A DNA stretch of 45,346 nt from CAG-452 sp045531335 (GTDB lineage Bacteria > Bacillota > Clostridia > TANB77 > CAG-508). Every line of letters starts with the position of its first letter. The first letter of the stretch is position 1. Where the stretch lies: assembly GCA_045531335.1 (NCBI GenBank), contig JAZSDU010000032.1, positions 1-45,346 of the forward strand, in the 5' to 3' direction. Shown one piece after another: positions 24,720 to 32,773 of this stretch. Under the pieces are notes generated by a model that saw only the letters and a list, made by a program, of their open reading frames with translations, was not told the DNA's origin and ran no database searches. The position numbers were made by a program, and so were the translations under genes.

Positions 24720-26123
24720 ATGAAAAAAGAAAGAAAAAACAAAGGTATTACATTAATAGCACTAATAATCACAATAATAGTGATGTTAATATTAGTAGGA
24801 GTAACAGTAAATGTAGCATTGAATGGAGGATTGTTCGATACAGCAAAACAAGCAACAGAAAGGACAGAAACTGCTATGATACAAGAAGAATTAAGTGTTA
24901 TAGAAGTTGCAATGAATGCAGATATATTAGCAAATACGGAGAAATATACTGTTATTAATGATGAGAGTGAGTTAGCATCTTTAATAGTAACTATCTCAGG
25001 TGAGATACAAAAGTATTTTGTAGTGGATAGCAATTATATAGAAGGTGGAGTATTAAAAGTTCAAGAAATGGAGGAAGCAGGGCTTCTTGTTCCGGTTGAT
25101 ACAAACAAAGGGAATTTAATTGTACCTTGTAAATACAAAGATTCTTATGATGGAAAAGTAATAGTTGAAGTAGTAATAACGGAAGAAATAAAAATAGAAA
25201 GTTTTGAACTAGATTTTAATTTTCCTGTATATTTTGATAAAAGTCTATTAACTGCTGAAGATTTAGCAGTTTATGAGTCATTATGTTCAGAAGAGAAAAA
25301 AACATATGAGGGGATTTTCTTAGGAGCACATGCGTTTACTAATGATGTTGAATTTGCTGGAATGCTAGCTTCAAATGATTTTAACGAAACAACAGAAACA
25401 AATACATTCTTTTTCAATGGTTATGCATATACAACTTTTAGAGGATTGAATCTTGCAGCTTTAATGTTTAGACCAGATGGAAGCATTGTTGAACTAATAG
25501 GTGATTCAAATCCTGTAACATATTATATGGATTCACAATATAATATGTATGAATTTAATTCTGAAACAAATGTGCTTAAAGATGAAAATGGAATAATTTT
25601 AACAACAGAAGACATAAGAAATGGTACATTGCTTTCTGAAACAGAATATAATGGATACAAATATGCAATAAGATTTGATAATAAAAATGTATTAATAACG
25701 GATGTTCCAGATCAGGAAGTGTTAGATATGAGAACAGACTTGACAGAATTGAATGTATATTCAATGAATCCAGGAATGTTTAAAAACAACACATCAATAA
25801 AAAGAATAATATTGCCGGATACAATACAAACATTAATGTATTTAGCTTTATCAAGAAGTGATTCTGATGGAGCAGCAGGAATGTTTGAAGATGCCACTTC
25901 TCTAGAATATGTAGAATTATCTAATGATATACAAGTATTATATACACATGCATTTGAGAATTGTACTAATTTAAAAGAAGTAATAATGCCAGATAATATA
26001 ACAACTATAGAAGATGGAGCTTTCACAGGATGTGACGGAGTTACATTGAAGTTTAAAGATGTAAACAATATACCAGAAGGACAACCATGGGGTGGAACTA
26101 ATTTAAATATTGTAAGTAAATAA
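24720..26123 (+). CDS. Prepilin-like protein with C-terminal BspA-type LRR, paralogue 2
   Basis: 467 residues. It has the same leader and membrane segment as paralogue 1, then AAKQATERTETAMIQEELSV in place of the common SGMNMAQIKEKAEIAK helix, so its middle part (about 55-330) is the most diverged of the five. The C-terminal third has about four LRR_5 units, e.g. MFKNNTSIKRIILPDTIQTL and AFENCTNLKEVIMPDNITTI, and ends IPEGQPWGG. BspA-type LRRs mediate binding to host proteins or other bacteria in studied cases. If the prepilin signal is used, the protein would be held at or extruded from the membrane with the LRR outside. Confidence 0.78.
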   Translation: MKKERKNKGITLIALIITIIVMLILVGVTVNVALNGGLFDTAKQATERTETAMIQEELSVIEVAMNADILANTEKYTVINDESELASLIVTISGEIQKYFVVDSNYIEGGVLKVQEMEEAGLLVPVDTNKGNLIVPCKYKDSYDGKVIVEVVITEEIKIESFELDFNFPVYFDKSLLTAEDLAVYESLCSEEKKTYEGIFLGAHAFTNDVEFAGMLASNDFNETTETNTFFFNGYAYTTFRGLNLAALMFRPDGSIVELIGDSNPVTYYMDSQYNMYEFNSETNVLKDENGIILTTEDIRNGTLLSETEYNGYKYAIRFDNKNVLITDVPDQEVLDMRTDLTELNVYSMNPGMFKNNTSIKRIILPDTIQTLMYLALSRSDSDGAAGMFEDATSLEYVELSNDIQVLYTHAFENCTNLKEVIMPDNITTIEDGAFTGCDGVTLKFKDVNNIPEGQPWGGTNLNIVSK

Positions 26124-26146
26124 GATTAATTTAATAATAATTTTAT

Positions 26147-26184
26147 GGGCAGGTCTAAAAATTTTAGGCCTGTCCTCATTTTTT
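26147..26184 (+). terminator. Terminator of paralogue 2, start of the class B cassette
   Basis: GGGCAGGTCTAAAA, loop, TTTTAGGCCTGTCC, then TCATTTTTTG. A related hairpin, GACAGA/TCTGTC, stands at 29441-29475 before paralogue 5. Confidence 0.88.
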
Positions 26185-26210
26185 GTAACACAAATGTAAT
26201 ATTAAAACAA

Positions 26211-26239
26211 TTGCATTTGGAAGAAATATAACTTATAAT
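26211..26239 (+). promoter_or_regulatory. Promoter of paralogue 3 (class B)
   Basis: TTGCAT (26211-26216), 17 nt, TATAAT (26234-26239). The region 26147-26303, including TTTTTGTAACACAAATGTAA, matches the region before paralogue 5 at 29441-29594. Confidence 0.8.
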
Positions 26240-26303
26240 ATACATAAATAAAATTGTTAAGGGCATTATAAATGTACCTAAAACAAAAGAGAGGGGAATA
26301 CAA

Positions 26304-28046
26304 ATGAAAAAACAAAATGGTATTACATTAATAGCATTAATAATTACTATAATTGTAATGTTAATATTAGTAGGAGTAACAGTAAATGTAGCACTAAATG
26401 GAGGACTATTTGATGCAGCAAAACAAGCAGCATCAGGAATGAATATGGCACAAATAAGAGAAAAAGCAGAGATGGCAAAAGTAGTGCTAATAGCAGACAC
26501 ACAAACTGATAGCGGTGTAACAGCAAATATACCAACATATATAGACAGACTATTAAAAGAGTTTGGAGTAGAAGAAACAGATACAGATGGAGATAATATA
26601 ATAGATGTAAATGACAAATATGTAATAATTATAAAAAATTCAGAATTAGACATAGAAGTATTTGAAAAAACAAAAATACCAGCAAATTATCTAGTAATAT
26701 CACTAGGATATGAAACAAGTAATATAGAACAAGATGGAAAAATATATGGAATAAATGTAGCATTAAACATACCAAGATTAATGAGCAGTGATGAATATGT
26801 AGCACTAAAAAGACAGCAAGAAACAGAAGTAGTATCAAACGAAACAAAAAAACAAGCATTTTTACAAGGTTGTAATGAATACTTTGGCCCAGATGAACCA
26901 TTTACAACTATAGATGAAGCAGTATTGTGGTGTATAAATAATTGGTGGGAGTGTGGACCATTTGAAACAATAGAAGAAGCATTGGAAGATGGAATATTAG
27001 AAGAAATATGGGGAGCAACAACAAAAGAAGGATTATATTATTTCTTATTATATGATATGGGTTACTATCCTGATGTAGAAACTGAATCAGTGACAGAACA
27101 AGAAGCAATAAATTATTATTATGAAGAGAATAAAAATAATATATATAGAAGTGAATATAATAAATATGCAAGCAATTTAAAATTATATGTAGTAAAAGAT
27201 GGACAAGAAACACTAATAAAAGACAAAATAACAATAAATGAAACCACAGTAAATTATGCAATAGGAGAAACTGGAACATATGAATTTATATTAAAAACAA
27301 GTCAAGGAGAAGAAATAGCAAGAGAAGTATTAAGAGTAAATAATATAGAAACAGAAAATAATCCATATTTTATAACTGAAGCAGAAGCTCAAGGAATATG
27401 GACAACAGATGGAGAAGGAACAATAACAGGATATACAGGAACAGATACAGAAGTAATAGTGCCGATTATCATAGGTGGAGAGAATATTATAAAAATAGGA
27501 GATAATGTATTTAAAGGAAATACAAGTATAACAAGTGTAATAATACCAAAAGGTATTACTTCAATAGGAATTAATGCTTTTTGGGGCTGTAGTAGTTTAG
27601 TAAATGTAACAATCCCAGAAGGAGTTGAATCGATAAGAGGTGCTGCTTTTGCTCAATCTGGTTTAACAAGTATAACATTACCAAATAGTGTTACTTATAT
27701 AGGAAATAGTGCTTTTAATGCATGTAGAAGTTTAACAAGTATTTCTATTCCTGGAGGAGTAACTTCAATAGAAGTCAATACTTTTGCTGTGTGTAATTCG
27801 TTAAAAGAGGTAACAATTTCAGAAGGTGTAACTTCAATAAAGAACTATGCTTTTAATGACTGTGATTTAATAGAGATAACAATACCGAACAGTGTTACTT
27901 CAATAGCAGAAGATACTTTTGCTTATTGTACTAAGTTAGAAACTATTTATTTTGCAGCAGGAGATAATCCGATTCCAAATGAAGATTTAAAACCTTGGGG
28001 AGCACCAAATGTTACTGATGACAACATAATAAAATTAGAAAATTAA
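26304..28046 (+). CDS. Prepilin-like protein with C-terminal BspA-type LRR, paralogue 3
   Basis: 580 residues. The leader is shorter (MKKQNG, then ITLIALIITIIVMLILVG, Ala at mature position 5). Residues about 25-350 follow paralogue 1 closely, including a block nearly identical in DNA. From about 355 a linker (AEAQGIWTTDGEGTITGYTG) leads to LRR_5 units such as SLTSISIPGGVTSIEVNTFA and LIEITIPNSVTSIAEDTFA, capped by IYFAAGDNPIPNEDLKPWGA. Codon choice changes at the LRR part (more ACT, GCT, AGT), which suggests that the two halves have different histories. Confidence 0.82.
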   Translation: MKKQNGITLIALIITIIVMLILVGVTVNVALNGGLFDAAKQAASGMNMAQIREKAEMAKVVLIADTQTDSGVTANIPTYIDRLLKEFGVEETDTDGDNIIDVNDKYVIIIKNSELDIEVFEKTKIPANYLVISLGYETSNIEQDGKIYGINVALNIPRLMSSDEYVALKRQQETEVVSNETKKQAFLQGCNEYFGPDEPFTTIDEAVLWCINNWWECGPFETIEEALEDGILEEIWGATTKEGLYYFLLYDMGYYPDVETESVTEQEAINYYYEENKNNIYRSEYNKYASNLKLYVVKDGQETLIKDKITINETTVNYAIGETGTYEFILKTSQGEEIAREVLRVNNIETENNPYFITEAEAQGIWTTDGEGTITGYTGTDTEVIVPIIIGGENIIKIGDNVFKGNTSITSVIIPKGITSIGINAFWGCSSLVNVTIPEGVESIRGAAFAQSGLTSITLPNSVTYIGNSAFNACRSLTSISIPGGVTSIEVNTFAVCNSLKEVTISEGVTSIKNYAFNDCDLIEITIPNSVTSIAEDTFAYCTKLETIYFAAGDNPIPNEDLKPWGAPNVTDDNIIKLEN

Positions 28047-28057
28047 ATAACAGCAAA

Positions 28058-28112
28058 GTAGGGACGTGCTTTAAAATGCAGAACTGTGCATTTTAAAGTA
28101 CGTCCCTTTTTT
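28058..28112 (+). terminator. Long palindromic terminator of paralogue 3, TGTAGGGGCG-like
   Basis: AGGGACGTGCTTTAAAATGC and GCATTTTAAAGTACGTCCCT form about 20 pairs with one mismatch, then TTTTTT. The GTAGGGACG end resembles the dispersed repeat family, so a repeat may have been adopted as terminator. Confidence 0.88.
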
Positions 28113-28157
28113 CATAAAATGGCAAATTATAAAATCATTATTTCTAAGTCACAGATT

Positions 28158-28253
28158 AAACTTTATAATTACAAATATACATAAAAAATATTAAATAAAA
28201 AATTCCTTTATGATAGTATTTTTATATAAAATGTCGAAAGGAATGAAGAACAA
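28158..28253 (+). repeat. Class A upstream cassette, copy 3
   Basis: 96 nt, nearly identical to 23383-23478, including ATGTCGAAAGGAATGAAG before the start codon. Confidence 0.85.
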
Positions 28254-29330
28254 ATGAAAAAAGAAAGAAAAAACAAAGGAATTACTCTAATAGCACTAAT
28301 AATAACAATAATAGTAATGTTAATATTAGTAGGAGTAACAGTAAATGTAGCATTAAATGGAGGACTATTTGATGCAGCAAAGCAAGCAGCATCAGGAATG
28401 AATATGGCACAAATAAAAGAAAAAGCGGAAATAGCAAAAGTAGTGCTAATAGCAGATGCACAAACTGATAGCGGTGTAACAGCAAATGTATCAACATTAA
28501 GAAATAGATTATTAGAAGAATTTGAAGTAACAGAAACAGATATAGATGGAAACAATGTAATAGAAGTGAATGACAAATATGCGATTATTATAAAAAATAC
28601 CGATTTAGAAGTAGAAGTGAAAGAAATATCAAGTATATCACTACAGGATTATGCAACAGCATTAAATTATACAGTAAATAATGAAGAAACAAATGGAGTT
28701 ATAACTGCAAAAAATATAGAAATAACAATACCTAAGTCAGCAGTTACATGGGAAGAATATGTTCAAAAAACGCTAAAAGAAGAAGTTGTAAATATACCGA
28801 CAGAAACTAAATTACAATCATTTTTACAAAGTTTTTATGAATTTCAATTCATTCCTTCTTTGGAAGAACCATTAGCAAGTGTTGATGAAGTAATAATATA
28901 TGGTACAAATGAGTATTTTGGAACAACATATACAACAATAGACGAGTGCTTAGAAGATGAAAATATACAAGGAGAGTGGGGAGATAAAAAAGAAGAGTTA
29001 TATTATGGTTTTAATCTTGTATATTTAGGTTTAGCAATAGAAGGTTCAGAATTGACAGAACAAGAACTGGTAGATTCATTTTATGTAGAATATATACTTG
29101 CAGAGGACTATTATTGGAAATATCTTCATAATTTAAAACTATATGTATCAAAAGATGGAGGAGAAGGAGAAGAAATAGCGAAGAATATACACATATCTTC
29201 AATAGATAGAACATACACATATGAAGTTCCAGGAAACGGAACGTATAAATTTATACTTACTGCAAAAGATGGAGAGACGATAATTTCAAGTGAGATTGTA
29301 CAAGTAAACGACATAGCGAATAGTAATTAA
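28254..29330 (+). CDS. Prepilin-like surface protein, paralogue 4 (no LRR)
   Basis: 358 residues. The N-terminal 60 residues are almost the same as in paralogue 1 (MKKERKNKG, ITLIALIITIIVML, SGMNMAQIKEKAEIAKVVLI). The rest is diverged but follows the same plan: VNDKYAIIIKNTDLEVEVKE, an acidic region with repeated E/Y/W-rich segments, and HNLKLYVSKDGGEGEEIAKN near the end. Like paralogue 1 it stops after the first beta-rich domain and has no LRR. Mature position 5 is Ala. The gene has the class A cassette and its own terminator. Confidence 0.78.
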   Translation: MKKERKNKGITLIALIITIIVMLILVGVTVNVALNGGLFDAAKQAASGMNMAQIKEKAEIAKVVLIADAQTDSGVTANVSTLRNRLLEEFEVTETDIDGNNVIEVNDKYAIIIKNTDLEVEVKEISSISLQDYATALNYTVNNEETNGVITAKNIEITIPKSAVTWEEYVQKTLKEEVVNIPTETKLQSFLQSFYEFQFIPSLEEPLASVDEVIIYGTNEYFGTTYTTIDECLEDENIQGEWGDKKEELYYGFNLVYLGLAIEGSELTEQELVDSFYVEYILAEDYYWKYLHNLKLYVSKDGGEGEEIAKNIHISSIDRTYTYEVPGNGTYKFILTAKDGETIISSEIVQVNDIANSN

Positions 29331-29364
29331 AAATTGAAACTAAAAAATAGAATATAATTAAGAT

Positions 29365-29402
29365 AAAACCACCCAAACAAAGTAGTAGTATGGGTGGTTT
29401 TA
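29365..29402 (+). terminator. Terminator of paralogue 4
   Basis: AAAACCACCCA, loop, TGGGTGGTTTT. Confidence 0.9.
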
Positions 29403-29499
29403 AGTTGTGCTAAAACTTTCTAATCAGAAATAAATTTAGTGACAGATTTAATTTTAGGTCTGTCCTTATTTTTGTAACACAAATGTAATATTAAAAAGA

Positions 29500-29529
29500 T
29501 TGACATTATGAAAATATATAAATTATAAT
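29500..29529 (+). promoter_or_regulatory. Promoter of paralogue 5 (class B)
   Basis: TTGACA (29500-29505), 18 nt, TATAAT (29524-29529), within the class B cassette 29441-29594. Confidence 0.8.
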
Positions 29530-29594
29530 ATATATAAATAAAAAGATAAAGGGTAATATAAATGTACCTAAAAACAAAAGAGGGGAGAATACAA

Positions 29595-31652
29595 ATGAAA
29601 AAACAAAATGGTATTACATTAATAGCACTAATAATAACAATAATAGTAATGTTAATATTAGTAGGAGTTACAGTAAATGTAGCATTAAATGGAGGCTTAT
29701 TTGACACAGCAAAACAAGCAGCATCAGGAATGAATATGGCACAAATAGAAGAAAGAGCGTATATGATAAGAATGGCTCTTATGGCAGATATGGAATCTAA
29801 AGACGGTATAATAGTAGCTACTCAAGAATTCAAAAATAGATTGGTTAGCGAATTAGGAGAAAAAATACAAGGAAACAAAGTACTAGTACCAGATGGGAAA
29901 TATGACATTATTATAAAAAATACAGATTTAGACATTGAAGTAGTAGAACATAATGACTATATAGACAAATATTCAATACTAAAACAAGAATATGATGTAA
30001 CTAATTCAGAAATAGAAGGAAGAGTAGTTGAAGCATCTATTAATATAAAATTAGCAAAATTAAATCCAGAATTGACAAGGAATGACTATATAGCTTTAAG
30101 ACAACAACAAGCTATAGATAAAGCACAAAATGCACCCATGGATGAAAAAAGAGCAGAAGTTATAGAGTATTTAGTTAATTCAAATGAAATGTTTGCAGAA
30201 GATGAAACAATAGATGATATTGTAGTATCAGCTCTAAAGGAAAATTTTGCTCCTATTAATCATGACACACTTGAAGAGTGGGTAGCAGATGAAACAGTAA
30301 AAACATATGCTGAAACTAATTTAGGAATAGCAAAAGAAGACTTATCAAAAGAACATTTTTATGCGTATGTATTATTAAACGATAAGACAGGAGCAAAAGC
30401 GACAGAGGAATATGCAGTAACAACTTTGTATGGAGCGATAATAGCACCATCAGCAAGTGAACTAGGAAAAGAATATGATAATGCTACAGGTAGTTTAACT
30501 GTTATAATAAAAAAAGATGGAGAAAATTACAAGACTATGGGTGTTAGCAATGTGAATTCTGATATTGATGCTTCGTTTGAAATATATGAAAATGGAATAT
30601 ATGAAGTTTCAATAGGAAATTCTACTAGTCCATCTAACCTAACTAGGGTAGAAATATTGCATGAAAAAATAGTAGTTAATAGTTTGAAAGAATTAAGTGA
30701 TATCTCAGGAGCAATTTCAAGAGAAGAAGCAAATGGAGTATGGACAATATCATCAACTGGATTAGCAACATATGTAGGAACAGAAGCAACTGTGAATACT
30801 TATCCAACATATATAGGAGCAACAAAAGTTACAGACATATCATTTGCGGGAAACACAAGCGTAAAAAATGTAATATTGCCAAATACAAAAACAGACATAA
30901 CTAGAACGTTTAGTGGATGTACAAATTTAACAGAAGTAACAATTCCAAATACAGCAACAACATTAGGGCAGGAAGCGTTTAAAGGTTGTGCAAACTTAAC
31001 AGAGCTAACAATACCAAATTCTATAACAACAATAGGGGAACATGTATTTGAAGGATGCGCAAGTTTAAAAGAACTAATAATACCAGATTCAGTAACTTCA
31101 ATAGGAGATGAAACATTTTATGGATTTACAGGCTTAGAAAAAATAACAATACCAAGTTCAGTAACTTCAATAGGCGTAAGCGCATTTAAAGGATGTACAA
31201 GCTTAACAGAAGTAACAATACCAAATTCAGTAACTTCAATAGGATATTATGCATTTGAAGGATGTACAAGTTTAGATAACGTAACAATACCAGGTTCAGT
31301 TAGTTTAATAGATTCTTATACATTTAATGGATGTACCGGTTTGAAAAATATAACAATTGAAGATGGAATTTCTGAAATAGGATGGAATGCGTTCAAAGAT
31401 TGTAAAGCGTTAGAAAGTATAACATTACCAAACAGTGTAACTTCAATGAGAAAACGAGTTATGACAGATGCAGGCAGTTCAATGACTAGTCCAACTTATG
31501 AATATAGATCAAATGATGCGTTTGTAGGATGTACAAATTTAACCAATATTTACTTTGCAGCAGGTGACAATCCAATACCTAATGAGGAGTATAAACCTTG
31601 GGGAGCTCCAAATGAAAACTTAGTAGTAACAAAACTAACTGCTGAAAGTTAA
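29595..31652 (+). CDS. Prepilin-like protein with long C-terminal BspA-type LRR, paralogue 5
   Basis: 685 residues from ATG 29595; the frame is open to 29562, but AGGGGAG lies just before 29595 and MKKQNG matches paralogue 3. It has the prepilin segment with Ala at mature position 5, a middle domain (about 60-385) rich in Glu/Asp, and then nine or so LRR_5 units of about 23 residues, e.g. CTSLTEVTIPNSVTSIGYYA and CANLTELTIPNSITTIGEHV. The cap IYFAAGDNPIPNEEYKPWGA is almost the same as in paralogue 3. The LRR units are also repeated at DNA level (CCAAATTCAGTAACTTCAAT several times), so unit number can change by slippage or recombination. It is the largest of the five. Confidence 0.83.
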   Translation: MKKQNGITLIALIITIIVMLILVGVTVNVALNGGLFDTAKQAASGMNMAQIEERAYMIRMALMADMESKDGIIVATQEFKNRLVSELGEKIQGNKVLVPDGKYDIIIKNTDLDIEVVEHNDYIDKYSILKQEYDVTNSEIEGRVVEASINIKLAKLNPELTRNDYIALRQQQAIDKAQNAPMDEKRAEVIEYLVNSNEMFAEDETIDDIVVSALKENFAPINHDTLEEWVADETVKTYAETNLGIAKEDLSKEHFYAYVLLNDKTGAKATEEYAVTTLYGAIIAPSASELGKEYDNATGSLTVIIKKDGENYKTMGVSNVNSDIDASFEIYENGIYEVSIGNSTSPSNLTRVEILHEKIVVNSLKELSDISGAISREEANGVWTISSTGLATYVGTEATVNTYPTYIGATKVTDISFAGNTSVKNVILPNTKTDITRTFSGCTNLTEVTIPNTATTLGQEAFKGCANLTELTIPNSITTIGEHVFEGCASLKELIIPDSVTSIGDETFYGFTGLEKITIPSSVTSIGVSAFKGCTSLTEVTIPNSVTSIGYYAFEGCTSLDNVTIPGSVSLIDSYTFNGCTGLKNITIEDGISEIGWNAFKDCKALESITLPNSVTSMRKRVMTDAGSSMTSPTYEYRSNDAFVGCTNLTNIYFAAGDNPIPNEEYKPWGAPNENLVVTKLTAES

Positions 31653-31662
31653 TAATGAATAT

Positions 31663-31698
31663 AAAAAACACTCGTGAAATTTACATGAGTGTTTTTTT
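31663..31698 (+). terminator. Terminator of paralogue 5
   Basis: AAAAAACACTC, loop, GAGTGTTTTTTT. Confidence 0.92.
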
Positions 31699-31709
31699 AA
31701 TATAAAATA

Positions 31710-31738
31710 ATGACACAAATAAAATTAAATGATATAAT
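31710..31738 (+). promoter_or_regulatory. Promoter of the P-loop/Asp23-like gene
   Basis: ATGACA (31710-31715), 17 nt, TATAAT (31733-31738), 37 nt before the start. Confidence 0.7.
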
Positions 31739-31775
31739 ACTAAAAGTGATTTAGTATTATTTAATAGGTGATAAA

Positions 31776-32639
31776 ATGATAATAGATAAAATTATAGAAA
31801 GTAAAATAAAAACATATGCATTTGTTGGACCATCAGGGACAGGGAAAAGTTATAGGGCTCAGATGGTTGCTAGTGAAAGAGGAATAAATTATATTATAGA
31901 TGATGGACTTTTAATAAAAGATAATGAAGTAATTGCAGGTATATCTGCTAAAAAAGCAGCAACTAAAATAGAGACAGTAAAAAAAGCTTTATTTAATAAT
32001 CCTGAAGAAGCAAACGAAATAAAAAGAGCATTTATAAAATATAGACCAGAAAGTTTATTAATACTTGGAACATCAGATAATATGATAAAAAAAATAAGAG
32101 AAAATTTAGGACTTCCTGAACTTACAGAAACTATATATATAACAGATGTTGCAACAGAAGAAGAAATGGCTGAAGCGAAGAGAATAAGACAAACACAAGG
32201 AAAACATGTTATACCAGTTCCAACATTTGAAATAAAAAAAGATTTTTCTGGTTTTGTTTTAGATCCGCTTCAAATATTTAAATCAAAAGGAAAAAACTCA
32301 AAACCATATATATCAGAAAAATCTATAATAAGACCAACATTTAGTTATTTAGGAAATTTTAAAATATCTGATACAGTATTTAGACAAATACTAGAATATT
32401 TATCTAAAAAAACAGATTCTATACATAGAGTAAATAGGGTAAGAATAGATAAAAATGAAAATGGAGAAGGAGCTTCTATATATATGGAAGTAGTAACTGT
32501 ATATGGATATAATGTATTAGAAGAATTAAAAAACTTTAAAAAGAAATGTAAAAGAGAAATAGAAAATTTAACAGCAATGAATATTGAAACAATAGATATA
32601 GTTGCGAAAGGAATATATATACCAGAAGAGAAAAATTGA
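31776..32639 (+). CDS. P-loop ATPase fused to an Asp23/Gls24-like domain
   Basis: 287 residues. Walker A is GPSGTGKS (18-25), followed by a short nucleotide-binding domain with ESLLILGTSDNMI as a likely Walker B strand region. From about 195 the C-terminus (FRQILEYLSKKTDSIHRVNR, SIYMEVVTVYGYN, IETIDIVAKGIYIPEE) looks like the small alkaline-shock Asp23/Gls24 fold, proteins often linked to the cell envelope. The pairing is seen in Clostridia under generic AAA or Asp23 names; its role is unknown. A dispersed repeat begins within the stop codon. cmk and plsC follow. Confidence 0.68.
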   Translation: MIIDKIIESKIKTYAFVGPSGTGKSYRAQMVASERGINYIIDDGLLIKDNEVIAGISAKKAATKIETVKKALFNNPEEANEIKRAFIKYRPESLLILGTSDNMIKKIRENLGLPELTETIYITDVATEEEMAEAKRIRQTQGKHVIPVPTFEIKKDFSGFVLDPLQIFKSKGKNSKPYISEKSIIRPTFSYLGNFKISDTVFRQILEYLSKKTDSIHRVNRVRIDKNENGEGASIYMEVVTVYGYNVLEELKNFKKKCKREIENLTAMNIETIDIVAKGIYIPEEKN

Positions 32640-32735
32640 CGGTTCTAGGGACTGCCCTGAATCGTACTGTAGGGGCGGGTCTTGTGCCCGCCCAATAAAT
32701 AAAAAATGCGGGCAGGCACAAGACCTGCCCCTATA
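32638..32735. repeat. Two adjacent palindromic repeats (shortened GGACTGTCCC type plus TGTAGGGGCG copy 5)
   Basis: ACGGTTC and GAATCGT flank GGGACTGCCC (32638-32666). Directly after comes TGTAGGGGCGGGTCTTGTGC (32668 on) with its inverted arm CACAAGACCTGCCCCTATA, almost identical to 18963-19032. The stop codon TGA of the previous gene is the first part of the repeat. Confidence 0.82.
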
Positions 32736-32773
32736 ATGAATTGAAAATTTAAATAAAAAAGGAGCGATAAATA

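Noticed and set aside
23433..29707. Several minus-strand frames of 90-175 residues through the prepilin-like genes
   Set aside because: They are mirror frames of the repeated coding sequence; their similarity to each other only reflects the similarity of the plus-strand genes. No ribosome binding sites were seen.
23383..31652. CRISPR array or DGR-type template repeats
   Set aside because: The repeats are paralogous genes and 96-nt promoter cassettes, not short spaced repeats. No reverse transcriptase or Cas gene is present in the window.
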